Shown here in pieces: positions 1-8,377 of a DNA stretch of 64,000 nt. The position numbers were made by a program, and so were the translations under genes. The notes below the pieces were generated by a model. The model was not told the DNA's origin. It did not search any database and saw only the letters and a list, made by a program, of their open reading frames with translations. Position 1 is the stretch's first letter, and each line of letters starts with the position of its first letter. Source of the stretch: CAVUOA01 sp963742955 (GTDB lineage Bacteria; Bacteroidota; Ignavibacteria; Tepidaquicellales; OLB5); contig CAVUOA010000009.1 in NCBI GenBank assembly GCA_963742955.1, positions 1 through 64,000 on the forward strand. Direction: 5' to 3'.

Positions 1-1135
1 CTGCATCTATTGCCGTATCAATATGTTCTTCGGTGTTGAAAGGACCAATGCTTAAACGCACGGTTCCGTGAATCTTATCAGTCCCTAAGCCAACATGGAC
101 TTTCGGCGCGCAATGCAAACCGGTGCGGCATGCAATATTATGGTCAACATCCAGCATCGTGCCGACGTCTCCGGCATCAAAGCCTTCAATATTAAAGCAT
201 AAAATCGCATTATGGTTTTCAGCGCTGTTGGCGCAGTAAATTTTAACACTTTCAATTTCGCGGAACCCATTGCGGAGCTTTTCCCAAAGCATCATTTCTT
301 TGTTATGCAGGTTTTCAAGTCCGTTCTTGTTAATCCATTTAACTCCCGCATTCAATCCTGCTACTCCAACAAGATTAAGCGTTCCGCACTCCAGCCTGTA
401 GGGGAATTCCTCAAGATGCGTCAACTGGGCAGAACGCACACCCGTTCCGCCGAAACGCGTTCCCTTAACAGGAACATTTTCCATAACGTATGAGCCGCCG
501 ATGCCCGTTGGACCTAACAGGCATTTATGACCTGTAAACACTACCACGTCGATTCCCATTGCCTGCATATCGATTGGAACAGTACCCGCGCTTTGAGTTG
601 TATCAACAACAAATATTACACCTGCTTCTTTGCAGATTTTTCCGATTTCCGCAACCGGCTGAATAGTGCCGATTACATTAGAGCAGTGATTTACAATAAC
701 TACCTTTGTGTTTTTACGGATTGCTTTCTTAATATCATCGGGATGAATGTAACCGTTTTCATCAAAAGGGACGTGGGTAACTTCGGCAACGCCGTTCATC
801 TCCATATGATATAATGGACGAAGCACGGAGTTATGCTCCAGCATAGTAGTTACCACATGGTCACCTTTTTCAACAAGTCCCTGTATTATCATATTGAGCG
901 AATCGCTTGCATTGTAGCTGAAAGTCAGTCGGTTGCTGTCACTGCCCGCATTGAAAAACTCTGTTAACAGCTTACGGGTATTCATAACAATTTCTTCGGC
1001 TTCAAGCGCGGCATCAAATCCTGACCTGCCCGGGTTTACACCGTTGCTGCGGTAAAAACTATCCATAAATTTGTAAACTTCGTCAGGTTTGGGATATGCT
1101 GTTGCGGAATTATCTAAGTAAATAATATTATTCAT
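1..1135 (-). CDS. Cysteine desulfurase-like class V aminotransferase (C-terminus beyond window)
   Basis: Reading the minus strand from ATG at 1135 gives an open frame starting MNNIIYLDNSATAYPKP that runs off the left edge, so about 378 residues are visible. The PLP lysine lies in FTGHKCLLGPTG and the catalytic cysteine in RTGLHCAPKVH, an R-x-G-x-H-C-A motif. Both are hallmarks of SufS/CsdA-like class V enzymes that take sulfur from cysteine as a protein-bound persulfide. It is the last visible gene of a minus-strand sulfur cluster, 45 bp after the DsrK-like gene. A second class V enzyme lies at 3625-4980, but the two differ clearly in sequence. The family is certain; the exact substrate (cysteine, selenocysteine or cysteine sulfinate) is not. 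Confidence 0.9.
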   Translation of the reverse strand, partial: MNNIIYLDNSATAYPKPDEVYKFMDSFYRSNGVNPGRSGFDAALEAEEIVMNTRKLLTEFFNAGSDSNRLTFSYNASDSLNMIIQGLVEKGDHVVTTMLEHNSVLRPLYHMEMNGVAEVTHVPFDENGYIHPDDIKKAIRKNTKVVIVNHCSNVIGTIQPVAEIGKICKEAGVIFVVDTTQSAGTVPIDMQAMGIDVVVFTGHKCLLGPTGIGGSYVMENVPVKGTRFGGTGVRSAQLTHLEEFPYRLECGTLNLVGVAGLNAGVKWINKNGLENLHNKEMMLWEKLRNGFREIESVKIYCANSAENHNAILCFNIEGFDAGDVGTMLDVDHNIACRTGLHCAPKVHVGLGTDKIHGTVRLSIGPFNTEEHIDTAIDA

Positions 1136-1180
1136 GGTAAGTAATTTTAGTTGTTAGTATATAATTAAATTATGCATTTT

Positions 1181-2473
1181 CTATTTTTCAAGAACAATAG
1201 CATCTGCAACAATTTCAGCGAGGGTTTTTATTTTTACACCCAGCTTGAATTTGTTATCAATCTGCATAAGCTGGTCAACGCAGTTGTGGCAGGGAGTAGC
1301 AACTATTTTAGCGCCTGTTTTGCTAATCTGCTCCGCTTTAATTTCGGCAATTTTCATTCTGCGTTCATTATATTCACTCATTGCAAGCTGACCGCCTCCG
1401 CCTCCGCAGCAGAAGTTATCTATTCCGTGGGGAGTCATCTCAGTAAATTCGCTTGCCGCATTTTTTATTATGTATCTTTGCTGTTCAACAATACCGCCTT
1501 CACGCACCAAATTGCACGGGTCATGAAGCGTTATAAGTTCTGTATTTAACGATTTATCGAGCTTAATCCTGCCCTGTGAGATATATTCGGCAAGAAGCTC
1601 GACGGTAGTTATTACTTCAAACGGAAATGATTTCTGAAGATAATTCGGGGCTTCCCACCGGAAAGCTCTTGAACCATGCCCGCATTCAGCCAGCACGCAG
1701 CGTTTTGCATTTAATTTCATCGTTTCATCATACAGCCGTTCTCCGATTATTGCAGCTTCATTGAGGTTCGATGTGTAATATGCATAGTTTGTAACATCAT
1801 ACATGTTTGTCGAGAGTGTCCAGCTTTCTTTTGCCGCATAGAATACTTTTGCCATTGCGGAAATCGAGAGCGGGAAAAATTTCGGCTCACGGGGGTTTAA
1901 CGTGTAGAGAATATTTTTATCAGGCTGGTTCAGCGGAATGGAAGCTTCGGGGTCTTCGACCTCATCGCGTAAATCTTCTTCAAGCCATGATAGTGTATCT
2001 GTGAATTCCTCAACGGGAATTGCCATGTTATTTCCCGTCTGAAGAGCAGCATTAACGGTTGATTGCAGTGTTGCCGGAACGTATCCCATTTCATTAAGCA
2101 TTTCTCTGCCAATTCTTACAACATATGAAATATCAACTCCAACCGAACAGTGTTTTACACATCTTCCGCATAACGTACACGCCCCGAAAAGCTGGTCAAC
2201 CATTTCTGTAACCATCGGTTCATCCAGAGGACGCGCACTCGTAAGCTGCGGAAAATGTTTTCCTGTAAATGTATTATAATGCCTGTATATTGATGAGATA
2301 AGCTCTACTTTGTGAGCAGGAATATATTTCTCATCATGAGTTGTGAGATAATATATACAGCTTTCCGCGCACAGCCCGCAGTGAACGCAGCTGTTTAAGT
2401 GCGTTACTAATTTGCTGTCATCCTGTTCAGCAAGAACCTTAAGCGCTTTATATTTTTTTTCTTCAAAATCCAT
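1181..2473 (-). CDS. DsrK/HdrD-like iron-sulfur oxidoreductase
   Basis: The protein has 430 residues when started at MDFEEKKYK. That ATG (2471-2473) overlaps the stop of the upstream membrane gene by one base (TAATG), so I prefer it to an in-frame start 50 codons earlier. Two ferredoxin-type CxxCxxCxxxC motifs lie at C29-C39 and C99-C109. The C-terminal half has CCG-domain cysteines: HDPCNLVR, a CCGGGGG run at about 355, and PCHNC at about 394. This is the HdrD/DsrK pattern that binds a noncubane [4Fe-4S] cluster and acts on disulfides. With the DsrM-like and DsrC genes upstream it probably moves electrons between a quinone pool and a DsrC disulfide. The role is inferred from the family and gene order. 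Confidence 0.88.
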   Translation of the reverse strand: MDFEEKKYKALKVLAEQDDSKLVTHLNSCVHCGLCAESCIYYLTTHDEKYIPAHKVELISSIYRHYNTFTGKHFPQLTSARPLDEPMVTEMVDQLFGACTLCGRCVKHCSVGVDISYVVRIGREMLNEMGYVPATLQSTVNAALQTGNNMAIPVEEFTDTLSWLEEDLRDEVEDPEASIPLNQPDKNILYTLNPREPKFFPLSISAMAKVFYAAKESWTLSTNMYDVTNYAYYTSNLNEAAIIGERLYDETMKLNAKRCVLAECGHGSRAFRWEAPNYLQKSFPFEVITTVELLAEYISQGRIKLDKSLNTELITLHDPCNLVREGGIVEQQRYIIKNAASEFTEMTPHGIDNFCCGGGGGQLAMSEYNERRMKIAEIKAEQISKTGAKIVATPCHNCVDQLMQIDNKFKLGVKIKTLAEIVADAIVLEK

Positions 2474-3102
2474 TATGCTTTCCCGTGACTTTTTGCAGGC
2501 CATACTCCGCGCCACCCGTAAAAGAAACCAAGATGATAACGCGCTGCAAAGAAATACAATGAATGTTTCAGCTTGCCCAGCGGGAGATACAGAAATAATA
2601 AACCTGCGCTTATAAAATACCATGGGGAAAACGATTCGTTAATCAATACTATCAGTGTAAAAATCTGGAATAATGTGACAAGCAGGTTTGAAATGTAATC
2701 GTCGGGATTAGAAAGTGATTTGAGCTTTTTTAATGCTATTCGTTTTATGAATATACCGAGTCCGCTTATACCTGATACTGCAAGGAGACAAAGTAACCCC
2801 CATTGCAGCGCACCTGTTATGCTGATATTGAAGAGTAACAGGAAAAAAATTATTAAAGATACAAACGTTCCGATGTGGTATAGAATGCCTGCGGTGTAAG
2901 TAGGCCAGTGAAGGTATGCAGATTCCTTTTCAAGCGGATTCATCGCTCCGGTAAAAGAATATGCAACAGCGGATTTAAGATTACCTCTCTTAAACGAATA
3001 ATCCTTCGGCGAACCCAGCCTGATTAGCCTGATAAAGTGAACAGCCAGACTTACAAAACAAATCAGGAAAGCAATTAATGAAATTGTCCTGTACATTTGC
3101 AT
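2473..3102 (-). CDS. DsrM/NarI-like membrane cytochrome b subunit
   Basis: This 209-residue membrane protein has about five hydrophobic segments: an N-terminal anchor, one near 70-95, one near 100-120, and two near 140-180. Histidines are available for heme in VHFIRL, YLHWPTY, ILYHIG, LKHSLYF and RYHLGFF. The end LKHSLYFFAARYHLGFFYG resembles the last helix and cytoplasmic tail of the NarI/DsrM family. It is translationally coupled to the DsrK-like gene (TAATG) and starts 15 bp after dsrC, so the three genes form one unit. It likely exchanges electrons with menaquinone for the Fe-S partner. Heme binding is inferred from the family and not proven by spacing alone. Confidence 0.8.
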   Translation of the reverse strand: MQMYRTISLIAFLICFVSLAVHFIRLIRLGSPKDYSFKRGNLKSAVAYSFTGAMNPLEKESAYLHWPTYTAGILYHIGTFVSLIIFFLLLFNISITGALQWGLLCLLAVSGISGLGIFIKRIALKKLKSLSNPDDYISNLLVTLFQIFTLIVLINESFSPWYFISAGLLFLYLPLGKLKHSLYFFAARYHLGFFYGWRGVWPAKSHGKA

Positions 3103-3117
3103 TAAATCTTAAACTTA

Positions 3118-3426
3118 TTAAACGCAGCCGTCGGGTTTGGGCAATCCTGCAAGCCGGCATGCGCCTCTTGCGGGTCCCAGCGGAAACAACTGGTAGATTT
3201 CTTTAAGCTTAACGCCTGTTACCTGGCAGATTGTTCTGACCATCGGCGCCATCCCTTTTTCTACCCAGTTCTGACGAATAAATTTTATTATAGCCCAGTG
3301 TTTTTCAGTCAGTTCTTCGATACCATCAATCTTTGCAAACATCTCAGCGATTTCTTCGTTCCATATATACGGGTCTACCAAAAAACCATCACCATCAACT
3401 TTAAGTTCTTTTTCTTCGACTTCCAT
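3118..3426 (-). CDS. dsrC: DsrC/TusE-family sulfur carrier protein
   Basis: This 102-residue protein has the usual length for DsrC. It starts MEVEEKELKVDGDGFLVDP and keeps the signature HWAIIKFIRQNW. The C-terminal arm ends GACRLAGLPKPDGCV, giving C90 and C101 separated by ten residues (C-x10-C). Both redox cysteines are therefore present, which marks a true DsrC able to form a trisulfide or disulfide; TusE-type relatives keep only the penultimate cysteine. It is first in the block dsrC / DsrM-like / DsrK-like. No dsrAB sulfite reductase is visible in the window. In known systems DsrMK reduces the DsrC disulfide or trisulfide. Confidence 0.93.
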   Translation of the reverse strand: MEVEEKELKVDGDGFLVDPYIWNEEIAEMFAKIDGIEELTEKHWAIIKFIRQNWVEKGMAPMVRTICQVTGVKLKEIYQLFPLGPARGACRLAGLPKPDGCV

Positions 3427-3510
3427 ATTAATTAAATATTAAATTCAACAAATCATCCAAATTTAATATTTTTAATGTTAATATTGAATGCAAATAAGGG
3501 GAATATTTAT

Positions 3511-3615
3511 TATTCCTGCGAAAGCAGGAATCCAGTCAGGAGGTTCAATGCAGAAAGTGCAGGGGCTTGATTCATCAAGCCCAATTTGTTATTCCCGCGA
3601 AGGCGGGAAATCCAG
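3511..3615. repeat. Three consecutive hairpins: two ATTCCYGCGAA-type palindromes flanking a perfect stem
   Basis: 3511-3535 reads ATTCCTGCGAAAGCAGGAAT, and 3591-3615 reads ATTCCCGCGAAGGCGGGAAAT. These are two variants of a dispersed palindrome also found at 7949, 8893 and 22376. Between them, 3563-3582 is a perfect 8-bp stem (GGGCTTGA, loop TTCA, TCAAGCCC). The cluster fills the spacer between the cysteine desulfurase (stop 3625) and dsrC (start 3426). It could end or attenuate transcription between the two, or stabilise the upstream mRNA. Confidence 0.8.
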
Positions 3616-3624
3616 AATAATTTT

Positions 3625-4980
3625 TTACACCAAATCCAGCTTTAATTCTTTGCAAGCAAAATTGGAGTCCAGATTATCATAATCTGCCTTCCACAGTTTG
3701 GCAGCAATTACCTTAAGCATTTTAATCAGCTCATCGACTTCTTCTGCCGTATTGTAAATGCCGATTGTTAATCTTACAGCGCCGGGAAGGTCAACATCTT
3801 CACCCTTTACAAGTTTTGCTCTAAGTTCAGTGGTATCTTTTAACCCAAGCAGGAAATGCAGATAGGGGTGCGCGCAGAAGCATCCGTTTCGGGTTGCGAT
3901 GGCGGATTCATAATTCAGTATCATTGCAACGAGGTTGTTATTCAAATCGCCTACATTAAAGCCCACAACGCCGAGCCTGTTCTGCGGAGCGATATTGCCC
4001 AGTATATTTACATCCGGAATTTCTTTCAGCCGGTTGAGCGCATAATCTGTCAGCTCAATTTCATGGTCTCGGATATTATCAAGCCCGACTTCAGAGAGGA
4101 ACTTAAGCGATTCAGCCAGTGCAATTGCGCCGGCAATATTCGGCGTGCCGCCCTGGTGGCGGTCGGGTGATTTGGAATAATAAACATCATCACTGGTGAC
4201 GTAAAGAACTGTACCTCCGCCGGGAATATATGGGTCAGCTTTATCAAACACATCTCTCGGACCGAATAAAAACGCTGAGCCGAACGGAGCGTATGCTTTG
4301 TGTCCCGCAGCAGCAAGAAAATCTATGTGCGATTCATCTGAATTTGGTTTTACATCAATCGGTCTGTGAGCAAGAAGCTGCGCCGCATCAACTAAAATTC
4401 TTGCTCCGTGCTTATGCGCCATCTTTGCTATAAGATGTATATCCGGCAAAAATCCCGTAACGTTAGAAGCGCCTGTAACTGCAACCAGCTTAACTTTATT
4501 TTTAGCAAGCTTTTGCTCCAGGTCGTTCATGTCAAGCGAACCGTCGGGGTTCAGTCCGAAATGTATCACCTTGCCGCGGGCTCTGTGCGTCAGGTCGTTT
4601 GAGTGATGCTCCATCAGTGAAACCAGTGTAACGCCATCGTAGCCTGACATAACACTTGCGGCAATATCAAGCGCAGTAGTTGTGTTCGATGTTACAATTA
4701 TTTCGTTTTCATCTTTATCAGCATGGATAAAATTAAATATTGTATTATAAACATTATCAAACAGCTCAGTCGAAATCATCGATAGAAAATGTTTCCCGCG
4801 GTGAACATTGGAGTAGTAGTGTTCGAGAAAATTTATATACTTGTTTAAAACTCTTTGTGACGGATGAGTAGATGCCCCGTGGTCAAAATAGATGAGGCTG
4901 CGGGGTTCTGAGCTTCCGTAAACCGTAAAGGTTTGCCTTGTGATTGGGAACTGGTCCCTGATGAACTTTATATCAAACAT
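3625..4980 (-). CDS. Cysteine desulfurase-like class V aminotransferase
   Basis: The protein has 451 residues. The N-terminus MFDIKFIRDQFPIT is followed by the phosphate-binding region SNTTTALDIAAS. The PLP lysine lies in AAAGHKAYAPFG and the likely catalytic cysteine in RNGCFCAHPYL, near residue 373. The length is longer than SufS (about 406) because of a C-terminal extension after about residue 415. It lies 199 bp upstream of dsrC on the same strand, with a hairpin cluster between. A plausible role is donating persulfide sulfur to the carrier protein. It is distinct from the enzyme at 1-1135, so the cluster carries two different class V enzymes. The substrate is not proven. Confidence 0.88.
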   Translation of the reverse strand: MFDIKFIRDQFPITRQTFTVYGSSEPRSLIYFDHGASTHPSQRVLNKYINFLEHYYSNVHRGKHFLSMISTELFDNVYNTIFNFIHADKDENEIIVTSNTTTALDIAASVMSGYDGVTLVSLMEHHSNDLTHRARGKVIHFGLNPDGSLDMNDLEQKLAKNKVKLVAVTGASNVTGFLPDIHLIAKMAHKHGARILVDAAQLLAHRPIDVKPNSDESHIDFLAAAGHKAYAPFGSAFLFGPRDVFDKADPYIPGGGTVLYVTSDDVYYSKSPDRHQGGTPNIAGAIALAESLKFLSEVGLDNIRDHEIELTDYALNRLKEIPDVNILGNIAPQNRLGVVGFNVGDLNNNLVAMILNYESAIATRNGCFCAHPYLHFLLGLKDTTELRAKLVKGEDVDLPGAVRLTIGIYNTAEEVDELIKMLKVIAAKLWKADYDNLDSNFACKELKLDLV

Positions 4981-5043
4981 AAACGGAATTTAGGAAATTT
5001 GAAGGTATTAAACAATGAAAATGAACCTTCGTAACATCATATA

Positions 5044-5069
5044 AAAGGCAGGTATTGCAACCTGCCTTA
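5044..5069 (-). terminator. Intrinsic terminator-like hairpin before the desulfurase
   Basis: AAGGCAGG and CCTGCCTT form a stem around a short loop. On the minus strand it is followed by TTTTATATG. It lies about 64 bp upstream of the ATG at 4980 and about 200 bp after the stop at 5271. It could end the upstream transcript or act as an attenuator in the leader of the desulfurase. Confidence 0.65.
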
Positions 5070-5265
5070 ACGAAAGAGGCAATCATGTTATGGGGGAAAG
5101 TAGTCCATTAAATTAAAGCCTCAGAGAATTTAATTTTACCGCGGGGGCGGTTTTACCACCCTATGAAACATCACTTCCGCCCTTAAAAAGTGACGCAGCT
5201 TTATGGCAGGTGAGTAATTCCACACCCCTCGCCGGTAAAAACTTGTTATCTTAAAGAACGCTTTT
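5070..5265 (-). ncRNA. Structured leader or small RNA, class not recognised
   Basis: This gene-free stretch reads on the minus strand as several local stems that end in the hairpin at 5044-5069. A 7-bp stem GUCACUU/AAGUGAU is visible. A second stem is GGUGGU-AAA-ACCGCC. A longer pairing is GAGGC with GCCTC. The arrangement of folded segment, intrinsic terminator and then a sulfur-metabolism ORF resembles a riboswitch or attenuator. I tested it by eye against SAM, TPP, cobalamin, c-di-GMP and SRP/6S consensus motifs and found no convincing match. It may equally be an unusually long 3' untranslated region of the gene at 5271. Confidence 0.3.
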
Positions 5266-5270
5266 TATTT

Positions 5271-5939
5271 TCAGCAGAACCATTTTTTGGTTACCGTGCC
5301 TTCATCGGTTTCGAGCTTGTAGTAGTATATGCTCCTGCTGATATTTGTGTTATCCACTTTAAAGCTGTATAAACCCTGTGTAAGCTTCCCTTTGCTGACG
5401 TTATATGTTTTTTTCCCGCCTTTGTTTTTTACCGAGAGCTTTACGAACCGGGTAATCTTCACTAGAAATTTGACGGTTGTAACGGGCTCAGGGTTTAGAA
5501 AGCTTTCGTTTTTAATTACATTATTTTTTATCCCGTGTATGCTCACAAGCGCCGCGCTCCAGTTTTTATAAAGCGAGTTTATTGTTTCTTCAACAGAACC
5601 GCCGATTGGAGAATTATTAAACTGTATTCCGTCCAATCTGCCTATACTGCTTTTCACAGCGCGTGATGAGTATTCGGTATTGATGTTTTTTCCGCAGCGT
5701 GATACGCCGTATATGTAACTGCTGACGCCTATGTAAATTTTATTATTGTCTGTTCCGTAATCGGTTGCATAAACATTATTTCCGAAATTCCCGTTAAATG
5801 TAAAGTCACTGTTTTTGACTGATACAAGAGAGGCATCATTTGCTCCGGAAGAGAACTTCCAGCCTGTTGTGGTTAACAGGGCAATCAAAAGACATGCAAA
5901 AATTCTGAAGTTATATAAATATTTTTTTCTTGAGCCCAT
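5271..5939 (-). CDS. Secreted protein of unknown function with a degenerate T9SS-like tail
   Basis: The protein has 222 residues. The N-terminus MGSRKKYLYNFRIFACLLIALL is a basic then hydrophobic export signal. I do not recognise the middle part, which is rich in Asn, Ser, Gly and Tyr. The last 75 residues (KFLVKITRFVKLSVKNKGG through SIYYYKLETDEGTVTKKWFC) echo the beta-strand pattern of Ignavibacteria sorting domains: x-V-x-L-x-V, then GLYSF, then YYYKLxTDxGTxTKK. The NYPNPFNP opening is missing and the protein ends in FC. It stands alone, divergent from the two-component genes at 6134. Surface location is inferred; function is unknown. Confidence 0.6.
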   Translation of the reverse strand: MGSRKKYLYNFRIFACLLIALLTTTGWKFSSGANDASLVSVKNSDFTFNGNFGNNVYATDYGTDNNKIYIGVSSYIYGVSRCGKNINTEYSSRAVKSSIGRLDGIQFNNSPIGGSVEETINSLYKNWSAALVSIHGIKNNVIKNESFLNPEPVTTVKFLVKITRFVKLSVKNKGGKKTYNVSKGKLTQGLYSFKVDNTNISRSIYYYKLETDEGTVTKKWFC

Positions 5940-6133
5940 CTTGTTTTTGTAATTGGTTCAAAAATACATCCTAATTTTCGCCGTTGAAACAATTGTTCGA
6001 CAAACGGCATTATTTCTCTGTAAATGGCATTGGTGAAAAAACAAGCCTACCGTTCAAAGACTTAATTTGCCGTTTAACGAAAATTGTACTGATTTTCTTC
6101 ATATATTTGTTAAATTTGCTACTGATTACTCAA

Positions 6134-7205
6134 ATGAACTTTACTAAAGATAAAAACAAGCTCTTCTGGATTATAAATGCTGCCGGATGGATTGTCCTTT
6201 TAATCCTTACGCTTGCCCTGTATTATAACGAAAGACTTAACGATTACATTGCTGTCATTGGAGTTTCCATTACTTATCTTGTAGGCTTTATTGTAAGTGT
6301 CGGACTCAGGTATCTCTACCGGCGTTTCAACTACAGAAAGTGGTCTATAACTTATACAGCCTTCCTGATTCTGATTATCTCCGCGGTTGTTACACACATC
6401 TGGTATTGGGCAGATATCGGTTCAAGTATATTTTTCCTCTACGGCTACGAGAAAAGAATGTGGCTTCTGCCTGCTCACGTTTCTAAGGGCAGAAAGCACT
6501 GTGCTTTCATTTTTCCCCATCATTGTTACATGGAGCACGTTTTATTTTTCATACAAGCTCTGGCTTGAATGGGTGGAACAGAAAGAGCGCGCCGAAAAAG
6601 CCGATTTGCTTGCTCATAAAGCTCAGCTCCAAATGCTGCGTTACCAATTGAATCCTCATTTCCTGTTTAATGCGCTTAATTCTGTAAGAGCTTTAATTGA
6701 ATCGAACAAGAACACCGCCAAAGATGTGATTACAGAGCTTTCGGAATTCCTCCGCTACTCGCTCATCAGCAGGAACATGAGCAACGTTCCGCTGAAAGAT
6801 GAAATAGAAGCAATCAAGCATTACTTCACGATTCAGAAAATCAGGTATGAAGAACGCCTCGAGGTCAACTTCGATATCAAGCCTGATGCGGATGAGTTTC
6901 CTGTACTGAGCTTTCTGGTTCATCCCATAATCGAAAATGCCGTTAAGTACGGAATGGAAACCAGCCCCATGCCTCTTAAAATCGGAATCTCCGCAAGAGT
7001 GGACGGCAATAAGCTGATACTTGACGTATCAAACTCCGGCAGATGGGTTGAGAAATCAGGCAATAATAATTCCGGTACAGGCACGGGACTTGAAAACGTA
7101 CAGCAGCGCCTCGAAAATGCTTTCCCCGGCCACCACAAGTTTGAAATTATTAAGAACAGTGACAGCGTGCATGTAAGAATTGAAATAACCCAAAACCATA
7201 ACTAA
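6134..7205 (+). CDS. LytS/YehU-type sensor histidine kinase (one frameshift)
   Basis: Two overlapping frames together encode one kinase. The first, from MNFTKDKNK at 6134, gives four hydrophobic segments (WIINAAGWIVLLILTLALYY, VIGVSITYLVGFIVSVGL and two more). The second continues with a membrane helix, then QLNPHFLFNALNSVRALIES, the His_kinase (LytS) box with the phospho-accepting His. The ATPase part has HPIIENAVKYGM (N box) and GTGTGLENVQQRL (G box). Removing one C from GCCTGC near 6474 joins the frames cleanly (WLLLTFLRAES). The gene ends 3 bp before the LytTR regulator, so the two form a two-component system. The break is probably a sequencing error. Confidence 0.85.
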
Positions 7206-7208
7206 GCT

Positions 7209-7937
7209 GTGAAAAGAACGTACAGAACATTGGTTGTTGACGATGAACGTCTCGCAAGAAATGACATCATTTCCATGCTGAAAGAACACCCTGATATTCT
7301 TGTTACCGGCGAAGCATCTGATGTGCCCTCTGCGCTCAAAGCAATCGAACAGCTTAACCCCGATTTGATTTTTCTTGATATTAACATGCCGGGACAATCC
7401 GGGTTTGATTTGCTTAACTCCGCCGATACTGATGCAAAGGTAATTTTTGTAACGGCTTTCGATGAATATGCGCTGAGAGCGTTTGAAGTTAATGCGCTTG
7501 ACTACCTCATGAAACCCGTTAACCCCAAGCGGCTTAAATCAGCGCTGGAAAAGCTTGAGCTTGCAGATGAGAGCGCGGATTTTGTCCAGATGAGAAAGCT
7601 TAAATACGATGATAACCTTTTCCTGCAGGTTAACTCTGCAATGAAGTTCATCAAGGTATTTAAGATTGTCTGCATCAATTCATCAGGCGATTACTCCGAA
7701 ATCATAACCGATGACGGGCATAAGGGACTCACGCTGAAATCGATGAAGGAGTGGGAGAGCCGTCTGCCTGAAAATAACTTCTGCCGTGTGCACCGCTCAA
7801 CAATTATCAACCTTGAGTTTATTACCAAAGTCGAGAAATGGTTCAACAATTCATACCGCCTGCACCTCAAAGGTATAGATGACCCAATGGTAATGAGCCG
7901 CCGCTACGCCAGTAAGCTCAAAGAAAAAATGGGTTGA
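7209..7937 (+). CDS. LytTR-family response regulator
   Basis: The protein has 242 residues with a GTG start at 7209, three bases after the kinase stop. The receiver domain (about 1-120) has the acidic pair D11/D12, phosphorylation site D57 in LIFLDINMPG, VTAFDEYALRAFE, and the conserved Lys in LMKPV. The C-terminal LytTR DNA-binding domain (about 135-240) has LKSMKEWESRLPENNFCRVHRSTIIN, typical of the family, which binds direct repeats through beta strands. Together with the upstream membrane kinase it forms a LytS/LytR-type system, usually controlling envelope or export genes. The target genes cannot be told from the sequence. Confidence 0.93.
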   Translation: MKRTYRTLVVDDERLARNDIISMLKEHPDILVTGEASDVPSALKAIEQLNPDLIFLDINMPGQSGFDLLNSADTDAKVIFVTAFDEYALRAFEVNALDYLMKPVNPKRLKSALEKLELADESADFVQMRKLKYDDNLFLQVNSAMKFIKVFKIVCINSSGDYSEIITDDGHKGLTLKSMKEWESRLPENNFCRVHRSTIINLEFITKVEKWFNNSYRLHLKGIDDPMVMSRRYASKLKEKMG

Positions 7938-8082
7938 CTTCTTTTGTCATTCCCGCGAAGGCGGGAATCCAATCAGCGCGTAAACTCTGTTGAAGCACAG
8001 CACTGAGGCGCAGAGAAAAACACAAACAAACAAAGGCAGCAAAGAACGTCTGTCCGTAGTCGAACCCTTTATGGGTTCGTTC

Positions 8083-8142
8083 AACATGCTTTTAAACCCT
8101 CCGTCCTGCGGACACCTCCCTTTGGTAAAGGGAGGACATATA
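8083..8142. repeat. CCCTCCGTCCTGCGGACA element, copy 1
   Basis: This 60-bp unit begins AACATGCTTTTAAACCCTCC and ends CTTTGGTAAAGGGAGGACA. It is near identical to 8288-8347 and shares about 50 bp with 9109-9160. It contains internal stems (GTCCTGCGGAC; CCTCCCTTTGGTAAAGGGAGG). Confidence 0.88.
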
Positions 8143-8168
8143 ACTCTCTGACTTCTGACCATAACCCC

Positions 8169-8192
8169 TTTGTTGGTGTTGTCACCAACAAA
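8169..8192. repeat. TTTGTTGGTG palindrome, copy 1
   Basis: TTTGTTGGTG and CACCAACAAA form a 10-bp perfect stem around TTGT. An identical copy lies at 8354-8377. Both directly follow a CCCTCCGTCC element, so the two motifs travel together. Confidence 0.85.
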
Positions 8193-8287
8193 TTTTCAAA
8201 GTGACATTGGCAAAAAAGTTTTCAAATAACAATTTTTCCCCTTCGAAGGGGGTTAGTCCGAAGGACTCCTCCGGAGAGGGATGGAAA

Positions 8288-8347
8288 AACATGCTTTTAA
8301 ACCCTCCGTCCTGCGGACACCTCCCTTTGGTAAAGGGAGGACAAATA
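8288..8347. repeat. CCCTCCGTCCTGCGGACA element, copy 2
   Basis: Near-identical to 8083-8142 and likewise followed by the TTTGTTGGTG palindrome. It is preceded by a CCGAAGGACTCCTCCGGAG stem element at about 8258-8276. Confidence 0.88.
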
Positions 8348-8353
8348 ACCCCT

Positions 8354-8377
8354 TTTGTTGGTGTTGTCACCAACAAA
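8354..8377. repeat. TTTGTTGGTG palindrome, copy 2
   Basis: Identical to 8169-8192. The unit of element plus palindrome is therefore repeated about 190 bp apart. Confidence 0.85.

Noticed and set aside
5070..5265. SAM, TPP, cobalamin or c-di-GMP riboswitch, SRP or 6S RNA
   Set aside because: The GCCCCCGCGGTAAAA piece recalls a cobalamin core, but the flanking consensus is missing. No other class consensus could be matched by eye.
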